A model generated the notes under the pieces. The model worked only from the letters and a program-made list of their open reading frames with translations, had not been told where the DNA came from and made no database searches. A DNA stretch of 64,000 nt from Candidatus Rifleibacteriota bacterium (lineage in GTDB: Bacteria > Muiribacteriota > Ozemobacteria > Ozemobacterales > Ozemobacteraceae), in contig JADFZL010000011.1 of assembly GCA_015232575.1 (NCBI GenBank), forward strand, positions 1-64,000, written 5' to 3'. Positions 18,501 through 27,372 of this stretch are shown piece after piece; position 1 is the stretch's first letter; each line of letters starts with the position of its first letter. The translations under genes and the position numbers were made by a program.

Positions 18501-19204
18501 CCATAAGTATATCCAACCGCGCCGATATATACTTTCGAAAGGCCATTTTCATTTACGAAATGATAATTCCAGCTGAATTCTTTAAAGCCGGGTTTAGTTA
18601 TTGTCAATTTGCCCGAACCGCTGGCAAGAGCAGAGATCGTGAAATATCCGAGACCGTCTGTTATTGTCGGGTTACCAGTGTCAACTGTGATCTGGGCAAC
18701 GCTGAGAGGTGTTTTGTCGAGACCTGAAAATGCCTGTCCGGAAACTGTGATTACATCACGTCCGGAATTTGCGGCAGCAAGCTGATCTGGATAAAGGATA
18801 AGGTCTTTCTGCTTGTTCAAACCGACCTGGGGAAGCTCAACAAGCATGGCAGCATTGCCATACAATTCCTTGGTGATTTCAAGCTTGTGATATCCCAATG
18901 GAATCTGCTTAAAGATGTACTCGCCTGTTGTACCCATGGTAGAGTAAACAGCCTTAACCTCAGCTCCATTTATGGTATATGTCAGAGTTACCGCTGCGGA
19001 ACCGATTCCAATACCGCTTTCGGTGATAATCCGACCGGTAACATCTCCAAAACCTTCCAGACCGTTGTCAAGTGTTCCGCTGGCAACGCTTACCGTTATT
19101 CCAACGGGGTTGTTAGAGGCGCACCCGGACATGAAAACTGGAAGGGTGGAAGCTCCAAAGAAAAGAAGAAGGGCACAAAGGGCAAAAATAACCTTATTAC
19201 TCAT
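15524..19204 (-). CDS. Large exported lipoprotein with Ig-like repeats
   Basis: Function unknown; 1226 residues. A lipoprotein signal peptide ends in FMSG-C28. Residues about 50-125 and 150-215 look like two carboxypeptidase-regulatory-like (CarboxypepD_reg) beta domains (VTGRIITESGIGIGSAAVTL; VSGQAFSGLDKTPLSVAQIT). The C-terminal about 500 residues hold five repeats of about 110 residues, each ending in a strand like YELNWKIRYYYSDGRTYDSP. No catalytic motif. It has AAAGGAGC before the ATG and follows the DUF192 gene at the end of the Tad locus, so it may be a surface or adhesin-type accessory of the pilus. That role is inferred from position. Confidence 0.82.
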   Translation of the reverse strand: MSNKVIFALCALLLFFGASTLPVFMSGCASNNPVGITVSVASGTLDNGLEGFGDVTGRIITESGIGIGSAAVTLTYTINGAEVKAVYSTMGTTGEYIFKQIPLGYHKLEITKELYGNAAMLVELPQVGLNKQKDLILYPDQLAAANSGRDVITVSGQAFSGLDKTPLSVAQITVDTGNPTITDGLGYFTISALASGSGKLTITKPGFKEFSWNYHFVNENGLSKVYIGAVGYTYGADRALTGVQLSPNYDLHNSANFIGTVKRYVFDANGNPTASTTYVPNFEFELWTIDKDGKTGKFATVVTNSSGAWKMDNVPPDADNSYGWLAVATGTFIDITNSASGSYLTTDNPTFVGRNPILTQGYRAIANQTTVMDILLPTFLFVPNAAASPVGANYEAPSQISVSPALPNLLSTLEFKWVSVGTMTYSLYITPEEPGNPTEKVFQLPLSVSKAKGEMITYPVSPIELGLAAKSYIYRIAAIYSNDVVLKSELGRFQIYPYLNKLPTAPVFSQSVISEDPPYSVATETTANTSQTSEFSVSDNLYASFKTIGSTTNYRLSFTQAYPETPGASTVRSINIPVSLIPATTGDLATYSFVPVQHGIGIGRTVFFLEALDPTTGTYVQSEGRDVFFVPQKYDLLPAATSEYHSGRSTNYATQPFDMALAPQFYFVAPSDASANHYVLIASNSFVGLNIAGYSGVGAPSFGARIQNFGPYAGENNASETIEWYVKYYYPDGRTINSKKSKFVVWYPKGVYSSVATPTLVAADMSPANNTVWAGQASVAFTGKADPNLYICEMISSWDKVPSGVSFNSNNAYSPNFTLTVNPNLPADTYTLTWRIRYYYSTGQSYDSPDMKYIINIPAMSASTMSPGGSAQTYTLNWNGESSFPFNGPSDTFANKCEIIYSWTNDIIPSGVLFSSTQNSTPDFNMTIGATFAVGTYELNWKIRYYYSDGRTYDSPAMKFFLKRAQSPLPVVAVASMTPYDSTDPLSVGGKYYFTLHWNGETSYSFVGPADPLAERCVLVATWSKDAGGNVNAPVGVSFNTYENTKPQYTLNINSGFPQGSYELNWMIRYYYSDGRTYDSPKMNFVLNRAASQLSVISPADMVPIDISKSDETDTTATHFFTFNWNGEGSYIFSGPVDSNAIAYEIQYSWDYNENGTLDAGEQPAGVTFGSNSSTTSPRFTLGFPLDVNKNPTCPAGTFNMIWRIKYFYTGGDWRMSPKMVFTLKR

Positions 19205-19266
19205 AGCGAAAGGTTGCTCCTTTCAGATTTATCCAAATTCAGTTATCGACAAATAAACTGATTTTA

Positions 19267-19635
19267 TTACTTATTTTCAGTTAAATCAAACTCATCACCA
19301 ATTTTTACTGAATTCTTTGCAAGAATTCCGGCTTTGAGTTCTACTACACGAACGGCAGACCTGTGCCAGCTTGAGAAACCTATCCACGGACGAAGTGAAT
19401 CATAACAGGCAACGACAGTATTTTTTGCGTCAAGAAACAATGCGTCAATAGCAAAACGCATGAAAAACATGTGAATACTGTTTGTTGGTTCCAGAATGAG
19501 ACCCTCACCATCAGATAATTCTTTTACAAACATGAGACCCATGAAACGTCCGAAAAAATCATCTCTCAGCTTTAATCTGGTCGCCAGAACAAGATTGTCA
19601 GCCTTCCTGGATAGTTTGTACAATTTATCAGACAT
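19267..19635 (-). CDS. DUF192 family protein
   Basis: Small protein of 122 residues matching DUF192: RFMGLMFVKELSDGEGLIL, then NSIHMFFMRFAIDALFLD, then VVELKAGI. The family's biochemical function is not established. Members are often exported, but this one has no clear signal peptide from the ATG at 19635. DUF192 genes are often found at the end of Tad pilus loci, and here it follows tadC by 81 bp, which supports co-transcription. Confidence 0.85.
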   Translation of the reverse strand: MSDKLYKLSRKADNLVLATRLKLRDDFFGRFMGLMFVKELSDGEGLILEPTNSIHMFFMRFAIDALFLDAKNTVVACYDSLRPWIGFSSWHRSAVRVVELKAGILAKNSVKIGDEFDLTENK

Positions 19636-19716
19636 TGTTCTGAAGACCCTCGCCCCAACACTTTCCCAAGATGGTTCCGGGGAGATGAAGCGGGAAAGTT
19701 ATCTGAACGACTAACA

Positions 19717-20646
19717 TTACTTTGGACCCAGAGCGGACATGACCTGAAAAATCGCAGGACAGCCGATAACAATTCCAACGTTTGGGAAAATGAAGAATAC
19801 CAGAGGTATCATCATTTTAACCGGAGCAGTTGCAGCTTCTTCTTCTGCGCGCTGACGCCTGCGATCACGAAGCTGATCTGACTGAATTCTGAGAACCTGA
19901 CCAATCGAAACACCCAGCTGATCGGCCTGAATCAATGCTGATATAAATGCGGACAAATCAGGGTGACTTACCCGGTCACTCATATCTTTAAAAGCATCTC
20001 TTCTCGATTGTCCCATTCTCATTTGGCGCAGAGTCAGACTGAATTCATCGGGAATGGGCCCTTTCATTTTTTCAACAACTTTGTCACATGCGGCGTCGAA
20101 ACCAAGACCAGCTTCAACAGCAACGGTAAGAAGATCAAGAACATCCGGCAACTGCCTTTGAATGCCATGCAGACGTTCGGCAATCTTTTTCTGAAGAAAC
20201 ATTTTGGGAAGCATCATTCCAAGAATGACACCAACAACCGTTGCAAGAACAAAATTGTTTGGCTTCCACTTTAGAACTATTGCCAGAGCAACTGTTATGG
20301 CAGGTACGGTAACCCGGAAAAGATTCTGAATAACTGCAAATTCTGCAACAGTCAGACCACCTGGATAACCGGCCTGCGCAAGCATTTTTCTTATAGAGCT
20401 TTTCTGCGCCTTTTTTATCTCTTTAGGGTCACGTTTTCCAGCCAGATTCGATAGAAATGGCCTTATAACACGGTCAACAAAAGGCTTTTTAAGTTCTTCG
20501 TTTTCTACAACTATTTCAGGTTTTGAATCAGCACCATCGAGTTGTGCAAGTCGTGACTGGATGTCACTTTTTTCACCCGAGGGAAATAGAACTACTATAA
20601 GAATAAAAATTATACCAGCTATAATAAACGGTAACAACTGTTCCAT
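19717..20646 (-). CDS. tadC: Tad pilus inner-membrane protein TadC
   Basis: Type II secretion F-domain protein, 309 residues, inner-membrane platform of the Tad/Flp pilus. One N-terminal membrane segment (LLPFIIAGIIFILIVVLF), a central pair (about 110-150) and a C-terminal segment (MMIPLVFFIFPNVGIVIG). The F domain reads LPDVLDLLTVAVEAGLGFDAA..., SQLGVSIGQVLRIQSDQLRDRRRQRAEEEAATAPVKM-type helices being typical of TadC. Shine-Dalgarno AAGGAAA. Lies 35 bp after tadB. Confidence 0.92.
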   Translation of the reverse strand: MEQLLPFIIAGIIFILIVVLFPSGEKSDIQSRLAQLDGADSKPEIVVENEELKKPFVDRVIRPFLSNLAGKRDPKEIKKAQKSSIRKMLAQAGYPGGLTVAEFAVIQNLFRVTVPAITVALAIVLKWKPNNFVLATVVGVILGMMLPKMFLQKKIAERLHGIQRQLPDVLDLLTVAVEAGLGFDAACDKVVEKMKGPIPDEFSLTLRQMRMGQSRRDAFKDMSDRVSHPDLSAFISALIQADQLGVSIGQVLRIQSDQLRDRRRQRAEEEAATAPVKMMIPLVFFIFPNVGIVIGCPAIFQVMSALGPK

Positions 20647-20681
20647 ATTGTATTTTCCTTAATCGCCAGATTGAGACTGCA

Positions 20682-21740
20682 TCATACTTCGATGTCAACA
20701 ATCTTCAGGATGATATACATCCCAAGGACTTCCCAGATAAGACCGAACACTACAACAAACCATCCTCTGAAAAAGCCTGATCTGAAGGTAAACAGCTGCA
20801 TGATAAACTTTGGATTAATGAGGTAAATCATGAACGCAATACCAAAAGGCAAAGCGCCGACGAGCATTCCAGATGCCTTTGCCTGAGAAGTTTTAGTCTG
20901 GATATCGCCTTTAAGTTTCATTCTCTGACGAATGGTAAATCCGATTTTATCAAGAATTTCTGAAAGATTGCCACCAACCTGACGCTGAATGAGAACAACT
21001 GTAGTAACGAGGTCCCAGTCTTCACTTTCAACCCGATCATTCAAATTTTTCAAACAATCCTCAAGATTCATTCCAAGACTGTTTTCCTTGATAACACGTT
21101 TCAATTCTGTTGACATCGGCGCCGGCGCTTCTCTGGCAACCATTTCCATCGCCTGCAGAAGCGAATAACCCGCCTTCATTCCATTTGATATTGTAATAAG
21201 TGTGTCAAGAATCTGGCTTTTAAAAGCTGACAGCTTCTGAGCTTTAACAATGCTGAGCCAGATATTCGGCGCCAGAAATCCGATTACTCCGAGTACAACG
21301 CCAACTAAAGTCTTTTTCAATAAAAAAATGAAAAGGAACATCGGTGCCATTGTTGCGATAAATTGTATCGCAACAAATTCATTCGCCTTCAAAGGAACAT
21401 CAGCACTGGCAAGTTTCTTTGCAATTCTTGCAGCCATGCCACGTGGCGTAATAATCGAACCCAGATTATTCAGAAGTTTTTTGGCTCCGCCCGAGCCACC
21501 CCTGGTTTCCTTCAGGAAGTCATCTTCACCAGCTACGAAATCAGTTTCTTCTGCGGGTTTTTCTGCGGCTTCTTCTTCATCTGGCGGAACATAGGCTTTA
21601 GCAGCCATTTCACTTTCAACCAGATATTGTTCCATTCTGGCACGAACTTCTTCACCGGGTTGTTTGCCGAAAATAGAATAAAGGAAAAGTACAAAGAAAA
21701 GCGTTGTAACGCCTATAATTCCAACAAAGAACAGTTCCAA
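20682..21740 (-). CDS. tadB: Tad pilus inner-membrane protein TadB
   Basis: Type II secretion F-domain protein that pairs with TadC, about 352 residues. Membrane segment at the N-terminus (LFFVGIIGVTTLFFVLFLYS), then a polar linker, then the F domain (LDTLITISNGMKAGYSLLQA; QRQVGGNLSEILDKI). The frame is open to an ATG at 21818, but that would overlap tadA by 74 bp. A TTG at 21740 has AAAGGATGG 8 bases upstream and puts the first membrane segment at the N-terminus as usual, so it is chosen. Confidence 0.9.
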   Translation of the reverse strand: MELFFVGIIGVTTLFFVLFLYSIFGKQPGEEVRARMEQYLVESEMAAKAYVPPDEEEAAEKPAEETDFVAGEDDFLKETRGGSGGAKKLLNNLGSIITPRGMAARIAKKLASADVPLKANEFVAIQFIATMAPMFLFIFLLKKTLVGVVLGVIGFLAPNIWLSIVKAQKLSAFKSQILDTLITISNGMKAGYSLLQAMEMVAREAPAPMSTELKRVIKENSLGMNLEDCLKNLNDRVESEDWDLVTTVVLIQRQVGGNLSEILDKIGFTIRQRMKLKGDIQTKTSQAKASGMLVGALPFGIAFMIYLINPKFIMQLFTFRSGFFRGWFVVVFGLIWEVLGMYIILKIVDIEV

Positions 21741-21744
21741 GCTC

Positions 21745-23118
21745 TTACCATCCTTTCGATGTATCGGTAAAGATTCCTGGCGGCAGATGAATTCCGTGTT
21801 CTTCGAATTTTTGTGCAAATTTTGGTCTGATGCCGGTCGGTTTCAACCTTCCGATAATTTTTCCCTTTTCGTCAGTACCGCTCTGTTCGAATCGGAAAAT
21901 ATCCTGCATGACAATTTTTTCGCCTTCCATGCCCTGAATTTCAGTAAGATATGTGATTTTTCTTGATCCGTCTTTCAAGCGCGACTGCTGAACGATCATG
22001 TGCACTGCAGACGCAATCTGTTCGCGAATAGCGCGGAGAGGAAGATCCATACCGGCCATGAGACACATTGTTTCAAGACGGGCAAGCATATCTCTCGGAG
22101 TATTTGCGTGGCCTGTTGTCAGAGATCCGTCGTGACCGGTGTTCATAGCCTGAAGCATGTCCAGTGCTTCGCCTCCGCGGCACTCTCCGACGATAACTCT
22201 TTCAGGACGCATTCTCAGTGTGTTTTTGATAAGTTCGCGCATTGGAACAGCACCCTTGCCTTCAATATTGGCAGGTCTGGTTTCAAGTCTTACAACATGC
22301 GGCTGACGGAGCTGAAGTTCTGCGGCGTCTTCGCATGTAATGATGCGTTCATCTTCGGGAATAAAACAGCTGAGAATGTTCAGAGTGGTTGTTTTACCTG
22401 AACCTGTACCACCCGAAACAACTATATTAAGTCTGGCATGAATGGCGGCTTCAAGAAACTGTGCCATTTCTTCGGACAATGTTCCGAATTTAATCATGTC
22501 TTTGATAGTGAGTTTTTCTTTTTTAAACTTTCTGATTGTAATCGTAGGTCCATTAAGTGCGATAGGCGGAATCAGAGCGTTAACGCGAGATCCGTCAGGA
22601 AGACGTGCATCAACATAAGGAACAGATTCGTCGATTCTTCTTCCGATTGGAGCAACGATTCTTTCGATGATTCTCAAAACGTGGTCATTGTCTTTGAATT
22701 TTACGTCAGAAAGGATAAGTTTTCCTTTCTTTTCGTAATAGGTCTGAAACGGTCCATTGACCATGATTTCAGAGATGTCTTCCTCGTCAAGGAGCCTCTG
22801 AATCGGGCCGAAGCCGATCATGTCATCAAGGAGAACCTGAGTAAGCTGTTCCATTTCTCGTGGAACTAGCGTAATACCCATTTTCGGGCTTTCTTCAGCA
22901 GTCACAGAATTAATTCTGTCGCGAAGCATCAGCTTCTTCTTTTCCTGATTCTGCTCGGTCATGATTGCCTGAGGCATATCATCAATCAGACGACCCTGAA
23001 CCTTATCTTTCAAACGCTCAAAACCCGAAATTTCGCGGGTTGCAGTCGAATCCATGACACCTGATATCGAGGTTGCCGATTTTTTCTCCTCGTTTAACCT
23101 AGAAAGAAGACCACCCAT
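21745..23118 (-). CDS. tadA: Tad pilus assembly ATPase TadA/CpaF
   Basis: Cytoplasmic hexameric secretion ATPase that powers pilus assembly, 457 residues. Walker A is GGTGSGKTTT, the Asp box ITCEDAAELQL, and Walker B MRPERVIVGECRGGEALDML, with the His-box segment TGHDGSLTTGHANTP. The CpaF N-terminal domain (EISEIMVNGP) is complete. Shine-Dalgarno AGGAGGT 6 bases before the ATG. Ends 4 bp before tadB. Confidence 0.96.
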   Translation of the reverse strand: MGGLLSRLNEEKKSATSISGVMDSTATREISGFERLKDKVQGRLIDDMPQAIMTEQNQEKKKLMLRDRINSVTAEESPKMGITLVPREMEQLTQVLLDDMIGFGPIQRLLDEEDISEIMVNGPFQTYYEKKGKLILSDVKFKDNDHVLRIIERIVAPIGRRIDESVPYVDARLPDGSRVNALIPPIALNGPTITIRKFKKEKLTIKDMIKFGTLSEEMAQFLEAAIHARLNIVVSGGTGSGKTTTLNILSCFIPEDERIITCEDAAELQLRQPHVVRLETRPANIEGKGAVPMRELIKNTLRMRPERVIVGECRGGEALDMLQAMNTGHDGSLTTGHANTPRDMLARLETMCLMAGMDLPLRAIREQIASAVHMIVQQSRLKDGSRKITYLTEIQGMEGEKIVMQDIFRFEQSGTDEKGKIIGRLKPTGIRPKFAQKFEEHGIHLPPGIFTDTSKGW

Positions 23119-23128
23119 AATTTACCTC

Positions 23129-24340
23129 CTATGTTCCAAACAGCAAGTCTTTAATTTTTAACATTGTACTGCTTTTGCCATCGGGCTGTTTCGGCGGAGC
23201 ATCATTCGGAAGAAGCTTCGTCGCAATATCTTCAACTGCCCTTGCAAGTGAACTTGCCGGAAATTTTCCGACAAATGGTTCACCGGTGTTAAGCGCTTTC
23301 TGCGCTGTTTCTGAATCCATGGGTACAACAGCATACATCGGAATCTGAAGCCCTTCTTCAATATCTTTCGGGCTTATTCCGACATTTGGAATGTCTTTGT
23401 TGAGTATAAGCTTGATTTTTGCAGTATCGAAACTGATATCGCTGAATGTTTTCAGACAGATCTTTGTGTTTTTGAGAGAGCTTATTTCGAGAGTCGCAAG
23501 CAGCATTACAAAATCAGTTTTATCAAGGAATGCCAGCTCCATTTCAGCGATTTTTGGCGGAGTATCGATAATGATGAACTGGTAAGTTGTAACAAGCGCA
23601 TCAATAATCAGTTTAATATGGTTCGGCTTGATTGCTTCGGCGAGTGCCGGCTCATGTGGAGCAAGAATAAGGTCAAGTCCGCTTGAATGTTTTGTAATAT
23701 TTCTTTCAATGGTTGAAATAGTCAGGTCATCTTTTTCGACAATGTGATACAGGTTTTTTTTGGGAGTAAGATTCAAAGTTATTCCTACATCGCCAAACTG
23801 CAGTGACCCGTCGATGAGAAGTGTCTTTTTCCCGCGTTTAGCAAGGGAAACGGCAAGATTCGTTGCAAGAGTAGTCTTTCCAACGCCGCCTTTTGTTGCA
23901 AAAAATGTCAGAACCTGTGCACGATTTGCTTCCTGCAGGTATTCCGGACGATCTTTTATCCAGCTGTTGAAGACATTCTGAATTGTTTCGGAAAGTTCCG
24001 TCCCAGAAAAGGGTTTTGTCAGGAAGTCTTTGGCACCGGCCTTCATTGCACGCCTGAGATATTCCTGTTCACCCTGAATTGACATGATGATAACCTGAAT
24101 ATCAGGGCGTTCTTTAGATAGCATTTCAGTAACCTTAAGTCCATCAAGCTTTGGCATGTTGATGTCCATAAGAATAATATATGGAGACAGCTCCCTGGCT
24201 AGTTTCAGAGTTTCTTCGCCATCGTTTGCCTCTCCAACGATCTGAAATGCTTCGCTTCCGGAAAGCATTCTTCTGACGTTTGAACGAAGTTCAACAACAT
24301 CATCTGCTATCAAAATTTTGATTCGTGGTTTGAATGACAA
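23129..24340 (-). CDS. tadZ: REC-TadZ/CpaE pilus localisation ATPase
   Basis: Two-domain protein, 403 residues. Residues 5-125 form a receiver domain with the acidic pair DD near residue 13, phosphoacceptor Asp in YIILMDINMPKLDG, and Lys in FLTKPF. Residues about 140-380 form a MinD/ParA-type ATPase with deviant Walker A FATKGGVGKTT and switch IIIDTPPKIAEME. TadZ/CpaE proteins position the Tad machine. In many members the receiver is degenerate; here the key residues are intact, so phosphorylation control is plausible. It starts at TTG 24340 with AGAGG upstream. Confidence 0.92.
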   Translation of the reverse strand: MSFKPRIKILIADDVVELRSNVRRMLSGSEAFQIVGEANDGEETLKLARELSPYIILMDINMPKLDGLKVTEMLSKERPDIQVIIMSIQGEQEYLRRAMKAGAKDFLTKPFSGTELSETIQNVFNSWIKDRPEYLQEANRAQVLTFFATKGGVGKTTLATNLAVSLAKRGKKTLLIDGSLQFGDVGITLNLTPKKNLYHIVEKDDLTISTIERNITKHSSGLDLILAPHEPALAEAIKPNHIKLIIDALVTTYQFIIIDTPPKIAEMELAFLDKTDFVMLLATLEISSLKNTKICLKTFSDISFDTAKIKLILNKDIPNVGISPKDIEEGLQIPMYAVVPMDSETAQKALNTGEPFVGKFPASSLARAVEDIATKLLPNDAPPKQPDGKSSTMLKIKDLLFGT

Positions 24341-24446
24341 GTTTGGAAACCTCTAAAAGCATCAAATTTTATACAAGGTCAAAAAGACCTCGTGATAATT
24401 GAGAAACCATAATATTAATTCGTATATATCTTTAAAAAGGCTTAAA

Positions 24447-24479
24447 GAGGGAGCATATAAACTGTTCAGATGCTCCCTC
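24447..24479 (-). terminator. Intra-locus hairpin, terminator or attenuator
   Basis: Perfect 10-bp inverted repeat GAGGGAGCAT / ATGCTCCCTC with a 13-base loop, followed on the minus strand by TTTAAGCC and a TTTTT run. It lies between the secretin stop (24520) and tadZ (24340), so it could reduce transcription of tadZ-A-B-C relative to the secretin genes. Confidence 0.6.
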
Positions 24480-24519
24480 CTGATTACTTATTCAGGCCAC
24501 ACAACAACGCCAGATTCTT

Positions 24520-26205
24520 TCACTTTGCAGTTTCGCCCTCTGGAAAGTGCTTCTGCTGGATATTCTGAAAAAGCTTGTGCAGTTCTTCAAGTCTTTCATT
24601 TCTTCTCGGAACCGGAACAACCTCAAACTTTTTGTTTTTAGCAAGATTAGGTTCCTGTGATATTATCTGTGGTGTAAGAAGAATTACAAGTTCGTTTTCT
24701 GTTTTTCTAACTGATTTGCTTTTGAAGATTCTCCCGATAACCGGAATCTTTGAAAGTCCGGGAATTCCGCTTTCGTTATATGATTCGTTTGAACCTATCA
24801 AGCCACCGAGAACGATCGTTTCGCCGTTGCCCATTCTGATTTTTGTGCTTACTTCCCTTGTAAATACATCGGGGAAAGCGCTGTTTTCTCTGTAAGTCGC
24901 ATCAGACTGTTTGGCATTGACTGTGAATTTCAGTTCGTCAGCATTGAATACGAAAAGGTCCCTGATTGTCAGGTTTGTTTCAGCTGGAATTTCCATTGTT
25001 GTAGCTGCGCCACCTGGATTTGGCTGTGAAACATAAGTTTTATTCGAAACTACGACTTTTGCCTCATCTTCTCCGCCTGCTGTAGTTGTGGTTGACTGCC
25101 CCGCGGGTTTACCTTCAAAGTTGGCACTCTTTTCAAGAGAAGTTTTTGCGTAGACAAGAAGTTTCGGATTTGCAAGAACTTTTGCTTTGTTTGAAGCTTC
25201 CCAGGCTCTAACCTGAGCTGCAACGATATCAAAACGGTTCAGATTTCCAAACTTAAATGGATTCGGCCAGTTATCAATTGGCGCGGCAAGACTTGGACCT
25301 GCGTCACCTCTGAAAGCACTCATCGGGTTCTCAAAGAAATTCAGTGTTCCCTGAGTAAGTGTTCCGCCAAGACTGTTTGCGCCACCCCAGTTGATGTTCA
25401 GATCGTTCTCATTTGAGCGATTCACCTGAAGAATGTAAGCCTGAAATACAACCTGAATTGGTTTTTCAAGAGTAACAAGGTTAATGTAGCCTTCTCCAAA
25501 TGGTTCCATCATTTTCTGCAATCTGATAAAATCATTCTGATCTTTTACAGTTCCTTCGAGAACAACCTGATAGTCGGCTGATGAGCCACCTGAACTGCTT
25601 GCAACTGCGGCTTTTTTCACAAGAGAGACTCTGACTTTGGGAAGTTTCAAAGTTTCACTAATGCGCCTCACAAGTTCGACGCGGTTTTTCTCGGCGCCTA
25701 CCGGTTCTATTCCAACGGAGATGAGATTTTTTACCGGTCTGTCTTTAACAAGTGACTTGAGTATTCTTTCAGCTTCAAGGGAAGATTCTTCGGTTTCGGC
25801 CCGACCTTTAAGAAATGCCACGTCGGGAAACAATTCCAGAGCAATTTCGGGATTTGCAACAAGCGCTGCAAATTTGTCAGTAATCATCTGAGTTTCATTG
25901 TATGTTTCAACATCGAAAAAGCGTCTTCCCTTTTTATCCCAGATGATAAGCTGCGTAGAATCAGGGGCTCCGACTCCGGAGATAAGTATTTCATCGTCTG
26001 TTACGTTCATGACCTGGACAACACCGTCCTTTATGGCCATTACTTTTTTGACTCCGGGAGCTTTTACTGAAATGGATTTTGATATCGGGACAACCAGCTT
26101 TTCTGCTGCCAATGTTGATGAGTTATAGACATCCACAATGAGAACTGCGGAAATCAGTATCATCAGGTGTGTAAATGAAACAGGAAAAAATATCGGCTTT
26201 TTCAT
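24520..26205 (-). CDS. rcpA: Tad pilus secretin RcpA/CpaC
   Basis: Outer-membrane secretin channel, about 561 residues. A signal peptide spans about residues 1-33 (ISAVLIVDVYNSSTLAAEK). The pilus N-terminal domain follows (VVPISKSISVKAPGVKKVMA), then a BON-like region with a Ser/Gly-rich patch (ASSSGGSSADY), then the secretin domain ending GETIVLGGLIGSNE...IPGLSKIPVIGRIF...NELVILLTPQI. The frame is open to 26271, but that overlaps cpaB; ATG 26205 has GAGG 8 bases upstream and begins the signal peptide. Confidence 0.93.
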   Translation of the reverse strand: MKKPIFFPVSFTHLMILISAVLIVDVYNSSTLAAEKLVVPISKSISVKAPGVKKVMAIKDGVVQVMNVTDDEILISGVGAPDSTQLIIWDKKGRRFFDVETYNETQMITDKFAALVANPEIALELFPDVAFLKGRAETEESSLEAERILKSLVKDRPVKNLISVGIEPVGAEKNRVELVRRISETLKLPKVRVSLVKKAAVASSSGGSSADYQVVLEGTVKDQNDFIRLQKMMEPFGEGYINLVTLEKPIQVVFQAYILQVNRSNENDLNINWGGANSLGGTLTQGTLNFFENPMSAFRGDAGPSLAAPIDNWPNPFKFGNLNRFDIVAAQVRAWEASNKAKVLANPKLLVYAKTSLEKSANFEGKPAGQSTTTTAGGEDEAKVVVSNKTYVSQPNPGGAATTMEIPAETNLTIRDLFVFNADELKFTVNAKQSDATYRENSAFPDVFTREVSTKIRMGNGETIVLGGLIGSNESYNESGIPGLSKIPVIGRIFKSKSVRKTENELVILLTPQIISQEPNLAKNKKFEVVPVPRRNERLEELHKLFQNIQQKHFPEGETAK

Positions 26206-26218
26206 CTGGCAATCCTCA

Positions 26219-27241
26219 CTATTCTTGTTCAAAAGGGCTGGGTGAAGGTGCACGGACAGGAACAGCAGCAACTGGTTTCATTGCGACCTGCCTGGACCGT
26301 GGTTTCAATGTTATATCTTTGGGCATTTCCATTCGTTTGGCAGCATAGAATATCTCCACAGTGGGGCTCTCTTCTTCTTCTATTACTTGAGATATCTGAA
26401 CCTCCTGAATAACAGGAGCTTTTACCTGTTCTTCAGCAATTTCAGCCTGAGGAGTTGCAACGATTGGTTTCTCTTCTTCTATCAGCCCAAGAGATGTTAA
26501 CAGCATTTTCGGAGTCGAGCCTTTTGTGGAAACAATTGTGCCTTTATCTTTGGGATTTTTGAGTATCAGCTTGAAGTTATAGCCGCCTGTTTCAAGAAGG
26601 TTCAGTCGCTCAAGTTCTTCAGGTGTAACAGCAAGTGTGATAAGATCAGATTTTCCAGCTGATATCGCAGGAGTTGAAGTTGGAATAATTGCATCAAATT
26701 CATAAATTTTACCAATGGCAAGAATCTGAATGTCTTCAAGTACAACCTTGCTGAGCGGCTCGCCGGTTGGAAGGGTAAGCCTTGCGATAATGTCAACGAA
26801 ATCACCCTGCTGCAGAAAGCCGGCAACACCTGTTACCGGAGAAACGGCAATTGTGTAGGCACGTCTTCCCTGTGGAATAGCAAAAGACAAAGCTGGTACC
26901 GCGTCAGTACCCATGAGGCGGTCTTCTACAAGAACATCGCCTGGGAACATGCCGGTGCTCGTATATCTGTTAGTCAGAGAAGCCAGGGTTGTATAAGCAC
27001 CGACCGGTGGTGCGCTGGCAACGATCTCGCGCAGTTCCAGAAATTCCTCAAGGCGCTTCAACTCAAGCCTGGTACGAGCCGGAATGCGCTTTTTAGCAAC
27101 AATGACCCTTACGATTGGCTTAGGTGGTTCAGCTGTTACGACCGGAACCTTAGCATTTGTAGCAGTCTTCATTTTCTTCCAGACCACCAGCGAGATACAT
27201 AAACTAATGACTAAAGCAAACGTTATTGCCCTTCTGTTCAC
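26219..27241 (-). CDS. cpaB: Flp pilus assembly protein CpaB/RcpC
   Basis: Periplasmic Tad component anchored by one N-terminal membrane segment (ITFALVISLCISLVVW), 340 residues. A SAF domain is at about residues 45-115 (VIVAKKRIPARTRLELKRLE), then the RcpC/CpaB domain (LSFAIPQGRRAYTIAVSPVTG; LQQGDFVDIIARL). The C-terminal about 85 residues are a Glu/Pro-rich, low-complexity tail not usual for the family. It binds or stabilises the secretin in characterised systems. Starts 14 bp before the secretin gene. Confidence 0.9.
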   Translation of the reverse strand: MNRRAITFALVISLCISLVVWKKMKTATNAKVPVVTAEPPKPIVRVIVAKKRIPARTRLELKRLEEFLELREIVASAPPVGAYTTLASLTNRYTSTGMFPGDVLVEDRLMGTDAVPALSFAIPQGRRAYTIAVSPVTGVAGFLQQGDFVDIIARLTLPTGEPLSKVVLEDIQILAIGKIYEFDAIIPTSTPAISAGKSDLITLAVTPEELERLNLLETGGYNFKLILKNPKDKGTIVSTKGSTPKMLLTSLGLIEEEKPIVATPQAEIAEEQVKAPVIQEVQISQVIEEEESPTVEIFYAAKRMEMPKDITLKPRSRQVAMKPVAAVPVRAPSPSPFEQE

Positions 27242-27372
27242 AAAGAAAGAACCTCCTGCGAGGAAGTGTGGGCATGAAATATATCACACCCGTTACACTC
27301 TGTTCAACGATAAACTTTTCACCTTATCGGCAAAATGCGAAAAATACTTAACGATTTTTTTAATTTTTTTTA

